NCBI GenBank assembly: GCA_963825685.1 | Contig: CAWGUD010000037.1 | Coordinates: forward strand, 62,001 to 126,000 | Direction: 5' to 3' | Source: JAOUEA01 sp963825685 | GTDB taxonomy: Bacteria > Actinomycetota > UBA4738 > HRBIN12 | Length of the DNA: 64,000 nt | Part shown: positions 1-6,960 of the stretch, piece by piece | How positions within the stretch are numbered: position 1 is the first letter of the stretch | How the letters are laid out: each line of letters begins with the position of its first letter | Program-made: the position numbers and the translations under genes | The notes under the pieces: generated by a model | Told to the model about the DNA's origin: nothing | The model's input: the letters and a program-made list of their open reading frames with translations, nothing else | The model's database searches: none

Positions 1-565
1 CCGGTGCGGTGCCCGCCTCGATGTCGGGTGGGGCCATGTAGTCGCCGTCGTCGCGAGCGAGGCCGTGCAACACCCGCCCGGGCCGTCCCTGCACGGATCC
101 GCGGAGGTCGGTGCCCGCCGGGGTCGTGAGCCGAAAGCTCGACGCGCTGTCCCATGCGTCGCCGATCCGCTCCGCATCGCCACGGATCGCATCGAAGTCG
201 ACCGCGAGCGGCCCGTCGTCGCGGAACGTGTCGAGTCGCACCCCAGGCATCGCCAGGTACCGCACGCCGGCGATGGTTGCCTCACGCCGGGCCGCGCTCG
301 ATCCGATGAACAAGCTCGTCAGCTCGATCACGGCGCCTGCCGCTCGCATCGCCGCGGCCACGATGCTCGGGGGCTCGGAACCCGGCAGCACGGGCACGGG
401 GATCCGTGAAACCACCGGCACGCCGCTGCGGACGCCGATGCCCTCGACGAGGCCCGCGACCACCTCGGGGTCGGTACCGTCGTCGGTCAGCAGCAGGACC
501 TGCTCTCCGGGGCGCACCGCCAGACACCGGTCGAGCAGGTTGCCGAAACCACGGGGGGCATCCAC
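1..565 (-). CDS. M29 aminopeptidase / NicX-type metalloenzyme, partial
   Basis: The reading frame is open from a GTG at 565 to the left edge, so only the first 188 residues are present. The pattern resembles the M29 leucyl aminopeptidase / 2,5-dihydroxypyridine dioxygenase (NicX) group: an N-terminal strand ending in GEQVLLLTDDGTDPEVV, a middle segment with GVRYLAMPGVRLD, and a later TPAGTDLRGSVQGRPG segment followed by APPDIEAGTAP. The metal-binding C-terminal half is outside the window, so peptidase and ring-cleavage roles cannot be separated. It begins 4 nt after the stop of the M20 gene and is probably co-transcribed with it, next to a pyrimidine-type ABC transporter. That context would suit an enzyme acting on an imported heterocycle or amide. 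The family call is a pattern judgement only. Confidence 0.55.
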   Translation of the reverse strand, partial: MDAPRGFGNLLDRCLAVRPGEQVLLLTDDGTDPEVVAGLVEGIGVRSGVPVVSRIPVPVLPGSEPPSIVAAAMRAAGAVIELTSLFIGSSAARREATIAGVRYLAMPGVRLDTFRDDGPLAVDFDAIRGDAERIGDAWDSASSFRLTTPAGTDLRGSVQGRPGRVLHGLARDDGDYMAPPDIEAGTAP

Positions 566-569
566 CTGG

Positions 570-1799
570 TCAGGCACCCTCGGGTCTGGTCATCGCGAGC
601 GCAGCGAAGACCGCGTACACCTTCGTCGCCTCGTGGATCTCCTCGAGCGAGAGATGCTCGTCGGGGCAGTAAACCGGTGGGCCACCGGGACCGAAGATCA
701 CGGTCGGCACCTTCTCACCGAAGCTCGCCGTGTCGCCGAGCCAGTTCTCGACCACCAGCGGCGGCTCCTCCCCTCGCACCTCGCGCACCGCCGTCCGCAT
801 CAGCTGCACGACCTCGTCGTCGGGGCCCGCGAGGTATCCGGACTTCACGTCGACCAGTTCGACCTCGACGCGCAGCCGCGGGTCGGCCGTGGCCGCTCGC
901 TCGAGGCAGCGGTCGATCTCGGCCCTGGCCTGCTCGATCGTCACCCCAGGTTGCGGCCGGCAGTCGACCCGGATCACGCACTCATCGGGGATCATCGATG
1001 GTCCCCCGGGTGCGAGTCCCCCGTAGATGCGACCGGGCACGATGTAGGTCTCGGGACCGAAGAGATCGACGACCCAGGCCTCGAGTTCGGGCTCGAGCTT
1101 CGAGGCATCGAGCGCGACCACCGCGTGTGCCGCGAGCACGTTCGCGTTGATCGCCTGGGGCTTGTGGCAGGTGTGGGCCGAACGACCAAGAGTCGTGACG
1201 TCGAAGTAGTACCTACCACGATGGCCGAGGCAGACCTGGTTGTCGGTCAACTCACCCAGCACGCACAGGTCGGCCTCGTAGGCATCGAAGTACGCGATCG
1301 ATCCGAGCTGGTCGCCCATGTGGTCTGCCACCGCCGCCATGCTGAGGGTGCCCGACACCGGAAGTCCCGACGCGCGCACCGCCTCCATCGCGACGATCTG
1401 GCAGGCGAGCGCCGCCTTCATGTCCATTACACCGTGGCCGTAGACCGACCCGTCGATCAACGCACCGGAGAACGGCTCCGTCGCGCTCCACCCGTGTGAG
1501 ACCGGCTTCGTGTCCATGTGCCCGGTCATCACCAGCCTCGGGCCCTCACCGAACCGGAGATGCCCGACCGCGTTTGGCCGCTCGGGTAGCACCGGCTGCA
1601 ACTCGACGTCCTCGAACCCAGATGCCGACATCACCGAGGCGAGGAACGACGCGAGCTCGCCCTCCTCCCCGAGGATGGACGGGATCGTGCAGACCTCCTG
1701 CACCAACTGCACCGCCCGGTCCAGGTCGAGCGCGTCGAGGATGCTGGTCGCCCGATCCGTCACGATCGAGGCGCCCGGCGCCTCTTCACCCTTGCCCAT
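570..1799 (-). CDS. M20-family amidohydrolase, candidate formylaminopyrimidine deformylase
   Basis: This is an M20 (ArgE/DapE/ACY1) metallohydrolase of about 409 residues. The ATG at 1799 is chosen because a purine-rich stretch (aggcgggg) lies about 8 nt upstream; a GTG at 1841 in the same frame would add 14 residues. Counting from 1841, the metal-site motifs are TGHMD (His108), YGHGVMDMK (Asp140), GELTDN, and a C-terminal DEHLSLEE (His396). The usual Asp-Glu-Glu after the fourth strand, which supplies the general base and a ligand, reads ADHMGDQ (173-175), so both glutamates are missing. It is divergent from thiZXY. Bacillus YlmB, an M20 enzyme, deformylates N-formyl-aminomethylpyrimidine imported by ThiXYZ, so that role is a reasonable inference. 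The altered active site leaves it open. Confidence 0.7.
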   Translation of the reverse strand: MGKGEEAPGASIVTDRATSILDALDLDRAVQLVQEVCTIPSILGEEGELASFLASVMSASGFEDVELQPVLPERPNAVGHLRFGEGPRLVMTGHMDTKPVSHGWSATEPFSGALIDGSVYGHGVMDMKAALACQIVAMEAVRASGLPVSGTLSMAAVADHMGDQLGSIAYFDAYEADLCVLGELTDNQVCLGHRGRYYFDVTTLGRSAHTCHKPQAINANVLAAHAVVALDASKLEPELEAWVVDLFGPETYIVPGRIYGGLAPGGPSMIPDECVIRVDCRPQPGVTIEQARAEIDRCLERAATADPRLRVEVELVDVKSGYLAGPDDEVVQLMRTAVREVRGEEPPLVVENWLGDTASFGEKVPTVIFGPGGPPVYCPDEHLSLEEIHEATKVYAVFAALAMTRPEGA

Positions 1800-1865
1800 C
1801 AGCTCTGCCCCGCCTTTCCCGAACCATGCACGGGAGGGCACCTTGAGGGGCGCCCGTCACAAGTG

Positions 1866-1986
1866 GTATCTGATATCTCACGCATCCGAGCGAACGTTAC
1901 GTCCGAGCGGCGCAGCGGTCAAACCGATCCCGCTCAGGGCATCCGATCGGTTTGACAACGATTCGCATCTCGTATCTCATATGCCA
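1866..1986. promoter_or_regulatory. Divergent control region with two direct repeats and an 11-bp inverted repeat
   Basis: Between the M20 gene and thiZ lie two related 15-mers, GTATCTGATATCTCA at 1866-1880 and GTATCTCATATGCCA at 1972-1986, which differ at three positions. The first contains GGTATC-T-GATATC, a near-palindrome. Between them is a perfect 11-bp inverted repeat, TCAAACCGATC (1919-1929) and GATCGGTTTGA (1945-1955), with a 15-nt spacer. No TPP riboswitch elements are seen here. The layout suggests operators for a local regulator, or a stem-loop in a leader. This is inference; no regulator gene sits next to it. Confidence 0.4.
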
Positions 1987-2030
1987 CATGTCGTCGGTGG
2001 TTCAACGGGCCGCGCAACCCATGGCGTTGC

Positions 2031-2825
2031 GTGCCCGTGGGTGAAGCCGGCATGTCCTCACCCCCGGCGCTGGCTTCGACGGCGGCGATCGATCTGCGGG
2101 GCATCCACCACCGATTCGGCGAGCTCGTCGTCCTCGCCGGCGTGGACTTCGCGATCAATCGGCACGAGCGACTCGGCATCGTCGGGCCGAGCGGGTGCGG
2201 TAAGTCCACGCTGCTCTCGGCGATCGCAGGACTGATCCAGCCCGACGAGGGCACGGTGGCGATCGACGAGGCCACCACCGCCGAACAACGACTCCGGCGG
2301 TGCGCGCTTATGCCGCAGCGAGACCTCTTGTTGCCGTGGCGCACGGCCATCGACAACGCGGCGATCGCCCTCGAGAACCGGGGCATGAAACGGGAGCAGG
2401 CCCGCGAGCGCACGCGGCCTCTCTTCGAGCGCTTCGGGCTCGCCGAGTTCGAGGATCGCACACCGGCGGAGCTCTCCGGCGGCATGCGCCAACGCGTGGC
2501 GTTCCTGCGAACCTTGATGGCCGAGAAGGACATCCTGTTGCTCGACGAGCCGTTCGCGGCGCTCGATTCGATCACCCGATCTGGCATGCAGGAGTGGCTG
2601 CTCTCCGCGCTGGAGCAGGAACCTCGCACGGTCCTGCTCGTGACCCACGACGTCGACGAAGCGCTGCTCCTCACCCATCGGGTGATCGTGATGTCCTCTC
2701 GTCCAGGGCGCATCGTTCGCACGCTCGAGACCGATCTCCCGCGCGACCGACCGCGGCGCGAGGTCGTGACCTCCCCCGAGTTCGCCCATCTCAAGGAATC
2801 CGCACTCGAGGCGTTGGAGCTATGA
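2031..2825 (+). CDS. thiZ: ABC transporter ATPase for thiamine pyrimidine precursor (ThiZ-like)
   Basis: This is an ABC ATPase of 264 residues with Walker A GPSGCGKST at 52-60, Q-loop region ALMPQRD, signature LSGGMRQRV starting at 148, Walker B ILLLDEP at 168-174 and H-loop VTHDVDEAL. It energises the permease encoded immediately downstream, whose ATG overlaps this stop (ATGA at 2822-2825), so translation is coupled. The start is a GTG at 2031; an ATG at 2052 is an alternative. Sequence type and the neighbouring ThiY-like binding protein place it in the taurine/nitrate/pyrimidine (NMT1/THI5) importer group rather than among generic ATPases. Confidence 0.85.
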   Translation: MPVGEAGMSSPPALASTAAIDLRGIHHRFGELVVLAGVDFAINRHERLGIVGPSGCGKSTLLSAIAGLIQPDEGTVAIDEATTAEQRLRRCALMPQRDLLLPWRTAIDNAAIALENRGMKREQARERTRPLFERFGLAEFEDRTPAELSGGMRQRVAFLRTLMAEKDILLLDEPFAALDSITRSGMQEWLLSALEQEPRTVLLVTHDVDEALLLTHRVIVMSSRPGRIVRTLETDLPRDRPRREVVTSPEFAHLKESALEALEL

Positions 2826-3622
2826 GCGAGCGGCCATCTCCCTCGACGCAGAGCGGCATGCGGCGATTCATCGACCGCTACGGCCCTCCGGCCATCGTGG
2901 TCGTCATCACGATCGCCTTGTGGGAGTTCATCATCCGGGCCTTCGACGTGCCCACATACATCTGGTCGTCCCCCTCCCTCATCGCCGAGACGATCCAGGA
3001 GGAGTTCTCCGAGCTGCTCGGACACGCGTGGGTCACGCTCTCGGAGGCGCTGCTCGGATTCTTCTTCGCGGTCGTGCTGGGTCTGGCCTTCGGCTTCCTC
3101 GTGCACTTCTCGACGATCGCTCGGCGTGGCCTCTATCCCCTCCTGATCGCCTCCCAGAGCATCCCGACGGTGGTACTCGCACCCGTGTTCGTGCTCGTGC
3201 TCGGGTTCGGCATCTGGCCGAAGGTCGCGGTCGTCGCGCTCTTCTGCTTCTTCCCCATCGTCGTCGGCACGATCGACGGCCTCTCGGGCGTGGACCGCGA
3301 GTACGTGCGCATGATGCTCACCCTGGACGCGACCCGGATGGGCATCTTCCGGCGGGTCGAGTTCCCTTCTGCACTGCCGCAGATCTTCACCGGCGTCCGC
3401 GTGGGCGCCACGTACGCGGCGATCGGCGCGGTGTTCGGGGAATGGGCTGGATCGCAGGCCGGGCTCGGATGGCAGATGTTGCAGGCGAAAGGCCGGCTGG
3501 ACACAGCCCTCGTCTTCGCCGACATCGTATTCATCACCGTGATGGCGCTCGGACTGTTCGGCCTCGTGTCGCTCGTCGAGCGCCTCACGATCCCCTGGGC
3601 GAGGAAGGGGGGGCTGACATAG
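2822..3622 (+). CDS. thiX: ABC transporter permease for thiamine pyrimidine precursor (ThiX-like)
   Basis: This is an inner-membrane permease of 266 residues, the usual size for SsuC/ThiX-type BPD_transp_1 proteins. About six hydrophobic segments are visible, the first at IVVVITIALWEFII. The cytoplasmic coupling loop that contacts the ATPase lies around YVRMMLTLDATRMGIFRRVE, followed by LPQIFTGVRVGATYAAIGAV. The start at 2822 overlaps the thiZ stop by 4 nt. It forms the membrane path of the importer with ThiZ, and receives substrate from the lipoprotein encoded 71 nt downstream. Confidence 0.87.
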   Translation: MSERPSPSTQSGMRRFIDRYGPPAIVVVITIALWEFIIRAFDVPTYIWSSPSLIAETIQEEFSELLGHAWVTLSEALLGFFFAVVLGLAFGFLVHFSTIARRGLYPLLIASQSIPTVVLAPVFVLVLGFGIWPKVAVVALFCFFPIVVGTIDGLSGVDREYVRMMLTLDATRMGIFRRVEFPSALPQIFTGVRVGATYAAIGAVFGEWAGSQAGLGWQMLQAKGRLDTALVFADIVFITVMALGLFGLVSLVERLTIPWARKGGLT

Positions 3623-3693
3623 GTGCAGCGGTTGCCGGGCCACATGCGCGGCGGATCACGGTCACGAGACATCGGAACGAATGGAGGAACCTT

Positions 3694-4749
3694 GTGAGTC
3701 CCAAGAAGTGGAAGTCCGGTTCCCGTCTGCTCGCCCTGTTCACCGTCGGCGTCCTGGTGCTGGCGGCCTGCGGGAGCGACACGGAGGACAACCCCTCGGC
3801 GACGGGGTCCGACGACGGCGATACCACCGCCGAGCCCGCGACCCTCACGGTGGCCCTGGACTGGTTCCCGAACCCCGACCACGTCGCCCTGTACTACGCG
3901 CTCGACAACGGGTACTTTGACGACCAGAACCTCACCGTGGAATTCCAGACCCCGTCCGACGTCACCGCGGGGCTGAAGCTCGTCGCGAGGAATCAGTTCG
4001 ACCTGTCGGTCTTCTACCAGGGCGACATGTTCTTCGCCGCGCAGGAGGGACTGCCGGTGATCGCGGTCGGCTCCCTGGTGCCCCAGCCGTTGAACTCGCT
4101 GATGGCCCTGGCCGACTCGAAAGTGCAGGGAGTCGACACGGTGGCGGGCGCCACGATCGGGGTCGCCGGCCTGCCCTTCGACGACGCCATCCTCGACACG
4201 ATCCGCAAGAGTCAGGGTCTGGCCGAAGACGACGTCGAGAGCGTGAACGTCGGCTTCGACCTCGTGCCCGCCTTGCTCTCTGGGCAGGTGGATGCGGCGA
4301 TCGGCACGTACTTCAACATCGAGGGCATCCATATCGAATCGGAGACGGGCGAGGCGCCGGTCATCGTGAAGATGTCGGAGCTCGGCGTGCCGACCTACGA
4401 CGAGCTCATCGTCGTCGGCAACAGCGAGCGACTGCAGGACGACGCGGCCTACGCCGACGCCGTCAGTCGCTTCCTCACGGCGATGACCGAAGCGACCGAG
4501 GCCGCGCAGGCCGACGAAGCTGGCTCCATCCAATCGATGAAGGACAACACCGAGTACACCGACGAGGAGATCGAGGCGATGGTGCCCGACACCTTGCCGC
4601 TCCTGACCTCACCTGAGGGGCTCCCGACCGGCTGCTTCAGCCTGGACAACTGGGCGACGTTCGGTGACTGGATGCTCACGAACGATCTGCTGGAGGCAGA
4701 GGTCGACCCCGCGACCATCGCGACGAACGATTACCTGCCCAGCTGCTGA
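3694..4749 (+). CDS. thiY: Pyrimidine-binding lipoprotein ThiY (NMT1/THI5 family)
   Basis: This is the substrate-binding lipoprotein of the importer, 351 residues. The start is the GTG at 3694, preceded by a strong site (ggagg). It gives MSPKKWKSGSRLLALFTVGV followed by a lipobox LVLAAC with Cys26. The mature part begins with a threonine/serine-rich linker. It then carries signatures of the ThiY group: VALDWFPNPDHVALYYA, PLNSLMALADS, a GLPFDDAI segment, and VNVGFDLVPALLSGQVDAAI followed by LGVPTYDELIVV. Known ThiY proteins bind N-formyl-4-amino-5-aminomethyl-2-methylpyrimidine, a breakdown product of thiamine. The nearby tenA and TPP-controlled thiN support the same substrate here. A strong hairpin follows the gene. 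Confidence 0.88.
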   Translation: MSPKKWKSGSRLLALFTVGVLVLAACGSDTEDNPSATGSDDGDTTAEPATLTVALDWFPNPDHVALYYALDNGYFDDQNLTVEFQTPSDVTAGLKLVARNQFDLSVFYQGDMFFAAQEGLPVIAVGSLVPQPLNSLMALADSKVQGVDTVAGATIGVAGLPFDDAILDTIRKSQGLAEDDVESVNVGFDLVPALLSGQVDAAIGTYFNIEGIHIESETGEAPVIVKMSELGVPTYDELIVVGNSERLQDDAAYADAVSRFLTAMTEATEAAQADEAGSIQSMKDNTEYTDEEIEAMVPDTLPLLTSPEGLPTGCFSLDNWATFGDWMLTNDLLEAEVDPATIATNDYLPSC

Positions 4750-4758
4750 GGAACACGG

Positions 4759-4790
4759 ATGACGGCGGAGGCCCAGGCCTCCGCCGTCAT
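4759..4790. terminator. Bidirectional hairpin terminator between thiY and tenA
   Basis: ATGACGGCGGAGGCC at 4759-4773 pairs perfectly with GGCCTCCGCCGTCAT at 4776-4790 around a CA turn. It lies just after the thiY stop and overlaps the tenA stop codon (4787-4789) on the other strand, so it can end transcription from both sides. No clear T-tract follows. Confidence 0.75.
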
Positions 4791-5521
4791 CTCGTCGTCT
4801 CGCCTTCGAGCAGATCGGGCCAGCGTTCGAGGTTGTAGGACATCTCCCAGAACCCACGCTCCAGCCGTGAGCTCGTGGCGAAGATCTGCCCCACCTCCCG
4901 ACGTCGCGCTTCGGTCGTGACTTCCTGTTCCACGAGCGCGTCGAAATCTCGGCGCATGTCGGCGATCATGTCGATGTTCTCGGGAAGCGAGAAGTAGGAG
5001 ATCCAGCCGCCGTAGACGGGATGGGCGGCGTCGGTGCGCTCCCGTAGCGCCGCCGCGATCTCGACATAGCTCCACGAGCACGGCAACAGCGACGCCATAA
5101 TCTCGAGCGGACCCCCGCGCAGCGATAGGGAATGCATGTAGCTGGTGTACGCCACGTTGGCCGGTGCCATCGAGGCTGCGCCGCCCCGATCCTCGGCGCC
5201 CATCGCGATCACCTGCTTCAGGAGCGCCCGGTTATTGGGGATCTCGGCGTCGAGCACCTTGTTCAGATCCGCAGTGAAGTACCGGAGCTCTCGCTCGTTC
5301 CTCGACTTCGCAGCTCCCATCGCCAGGCATCGCGCATGCTCTTGCAGGTAGAAGACGTCCTGCTCGAGGAAGAACCGGAATTTGTCGAGGGGAAGCGTGC
5401 CCTCGGCGAGCTCCGTGATGAACGGATGCTGATGCAGCGAGGCCCAGATCGAGGAGCTCTCCTCCCGGAACAGGTCGGAAGGGGGCCTGGCCGGGGCCGC
5501 CGGGTGCTGACCGTCGCTCAC
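4787..5521 (-). CDS. tenA: Aminopyrimidine aminohydrolase TenA
   Basis: TenA hydrolyses 4-amino-5-aminomethyl-2-methylpyrimidine to HMP, letting the cell reuse damaged thiamine. The protein is 244 residues from the GTG at 5521, slightly longer than typical TenA because of a Pro/Ala-rich N-terminus. A longer in-frame start at 5638 is less likely. Family residues are visible: FFLEQDVFYLQEH with Asp55, the catalytic-cysteine region LLPCSWSYVEI with Cys148, and a C-terminal FWEMSYNLERW matching the catalytic glutamate of TenA. It lies downstream of thiN on the same strand, with a 135-nt gap that contains a short CCGAT-N6-ATCGG repeat at 5639-5654. Confidence 0.9.
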   Translation of the reverse strand: MSDGQHPAAPARPPSDLFREESSSIWASLHQHPFITELAEGTLPLDKFRFFLEQDVFYLQEHARCLAMGAAKSRNERELRYFTADLNKVLDAEIPNNRALLKQVIAMGAEDRGGAASMAPANVAYTSYMHSLSLRGGPLEIMASLLPCSWSYVEIAAALRERTDAAHPVYGGWISYFSLPENIDMIADMRRDFDALVEQEVTTEARRREVGQIFATSSRLERGFWEMSYNLERWPDLLEGETTR

Positions 5522-5656
5522 GGCGCCCAGTGTAGGCGGTCGGCGGACCCCGGCGCCGACTTCGACCCCGTCCGTGCGCCTGCCCTCGGGTATTCCGATC
5601 CCTGTATCCAGGCTGGACAGGAGACGCCCGGGAGTCATCCGATACCGGGATCGGTG

Positions 5657-6325
5657 TCATCCTTGCTCCGCCCCCGACCCTTCGAGCGGATCCCCTCCGG
5701 GCCGGACCACGAGGACGACGCCGTCGGCGACCGTGACCGCCGCGCGATCGGCGAGGAACCGGTTGCTGATGCCGAGGGTCGATCCGGGTTCCAGGGTGGC
5801 GTGCTCGAGCGGCCATCGAAGGCCCTCGGTGCCGACCCCTCGGGCGGGGCCGCCGAGGGCGAACAGGCTCACGAGCTCGCCCGCGTACCCGTCAGGTCGC
5901 GGCGCCGTCGCACCACGTGGAGGCGCGGCGTCCCCGAAGATCGCCGTCGATCTCGACGGCGGCGAGCCGAGGGGCGACGAGCAGCAGGGCGTTCGCGAGC
6001 AGGTGGTCGAGGCGCCCACCGTCGCCCCCGACGACGATGAGGCGCTCCGCGCCGGCCACGATCGCCGTCGGTGATCGCCAGGTCGAGGTCGGTCTCGTCC
6101 TTGTCCTCGGGGTGACGTCTGCACGTCGCCACCCGCTCGCTCGAAGGCCTCGAGGTCGACCGGGATCCACCGAGTCGAGGTCGCCGACCAGCAGGTCGAC
6201 GGCGACGCCGAGCCGGATCGCTTCGGCGAGCCCGACGTCGGCCGCGACGACGAACGCGTCGGGGGGCACGTCGACCTCGGAGACGTGCGACACCGCCGCC
6301 GCAGAAGATGAATCGCCGATCGCAC
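5657..6325 (-). CDS. thiN: Thiamine pyrophosphokinase, heavily frameshifted
   Basis: Conserved pieces of thiamine diphosphokinase appear in order but in changing frames: FIFCGGGV, then FVVAADVGLAEAIRLGVAVD with LVGDLDSVDP, VDLEAFERAGGDVQ, HPEDKDETDLDLAITDGD, RLIVVGGDGGRLDHLLANAL, and finally LVSLFALGG with GVGTEGLRWPLEH. The enzyme converts thiamine to TPP. At least five reading-frame changes are needed to join these in under 700 nt, far more than in any other gene here. It is either a degraded gene or, more likely, a stretch of poor base calling. The start is uncertain; it must lie 3' of the riboswitch, near the GTG at 6325. The ATG at 6350 lies inside the riboswitch and is not used. It precedes tenA. 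Confidence 0.75.
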   Translation of the reverse strand: MRSAIHLLRRRCRTSPRSTCPPTRSSSRPTSGSPKRSGSASPSTCWSATSTRWIPVDLEAFERAGGDVQTSPRGQGRDRPRPGDHRRRSWPARSASSSSGATVGASTTCSRTPCCSSPLGSPPSRSTAIFGDAAPPRGATAPRPDGYAGELVSLFALGGPARGVGTEGLRWPLEHATLEPGSTLGISNRFLADRAAVTVADGVVLVVRPGGDPLEGSGAEQG

Positions 6326-6329
6326 CGCC

Positions 6330-6427
6330 CGGAACTCCCTCCGCCGGCATTACCCGGTTCAGGTTCGTCGGGTCGCCGGCGCCGTCAGCCGGCCTCTCAG
6401 CCCGGTTCCCCGAGCTCCCCGTGTTCT
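6330..6427 (-). promoter_or_regulatory. TPP (THI-box) riboswitch
   Basis: Read on the minus strand, the leader of thiN contains the diagnostic elements in order: GGGGAGCTCGGGG, the CTGAGA core (as GGGCTGAGAGGCC), ACCC, GAACCTGA, the GTAATGCCGGCG element, and a 3' arm GAGGGAGTTCCG that can pair with the 5' CGGGGAGCTC to close P1. TPP binding would lower expression of thiN and probably of tenA downstream. I see no second copy in front of thiZXY. Confidence 0.93.
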
Positions 6428-6450
6428 GTTGCGGAGTATAGGCCCCGCCG

Positions 6451-6903
6451 TCAGGAACGGGCCGGGCCCGTCGCGATCAGGTAGGCCCGCAGCCCGTGCA
6501 TCGCGCGACCCATCAGCACGCGCATCACCGGTCGGTACAGCGTCGCGGCCAGCTCGCCGACGACGGGCACCGCGAGTCGGATGTCCTCCCGCCAGGTGAA
6601 GCGGGTGCCGCCCTCGATCGGATCGAGCAGCCACGTGCCGGTGCCGGTCACGATGGAGCCGTGGCTGATGTCGAGGCGACGAGGTGGATCCCAGGTCACG
6701 ACCTCCATCGGTTCCGTGAACGCCGGCACGCCCAGGATGCGCGTGCGCACGGCGAGCCGCACCCCGACGCCCTCCCGCTGTTCGGAGACGACCGTCACGC
6801 TGTCGGCGTCGAGCATCCAGTCCGCCTGGCGCTCCCAGTCCATCAGCACGGTCCAGGCCTCCTCGAGGGGAACCGGCAGCACGATCTCGCGTTCGACCAG
6901 CAC
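6451..6903 (-). CDS. SRPBCC/polyketide-cyclase-like protein
   Basis: This is a 150-residue protein with the helix-grip pattern of the START/Bet v1-like SRPBCC superfamily. It begins VLVEREIVLPVPLEEAWTVL with the typical DWERQADWML segment, has a central GTGTWLLDPIEGGTRFTW strand pair, and a long C-terminal helix ending in HGLRAYLI. Such proteins bind hydrophobic small molecules; the ligand is unknown. The GTG at 6903 is preceded by TAGACT with a 7-nt gap, which suggests a leaderless transcript. It is divergent from hutI with 57 nt between starts. Confidence 0.75.
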   Translation of the reverse strand: MLVEREIVLPVPLEEAWTVLMDWERQADWMLDADSVTVVSEQREGVGVRLAVRTRILGVPAFTEPMEVVTWDPPRRLDISHGSIVTGTGTWLLDPIEGGTRFTWREDIRLAVPVVGELAATLYRPVMRVLMGRAMHGLRAYLIATGPARS

Positions 6904-6910
6904 GGTGACG

Positions 6911-6954
6911 AGTCTAGGCGGCGGCGCCGTGCCGGACCGATGCACGCGTAAGCT
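6911..6954. promoter_or_regulatory. Divergent promoter pair, SRPBCC gene and hutI
   Basis: The minus-strand hexamer TAGACT (6916-6911) sits 7 nt before the GTG at 6903. The plus-strand hexamer TAAGCT (6949-6954) sits 6 nt before the ATG at 6961. Both fit the TAnnnT/leaderless pattern seen elsewhere in the window. Confidence 0.5.
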
Positions 6955-6960
6955 TCGGCC

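Noticed and set aside
1842..2030. A second TPP riboswitch before thiZ
   Set aside because: No CTGAGA or GTAATGC-type core on either strand; the region holds repeats instead.
2031..3643. Long minus-strand frames opposite thiZ and thiX
   Set aside because: No recognisable motifs, and the plus strand has complete ABC ATPase and permease signatures.
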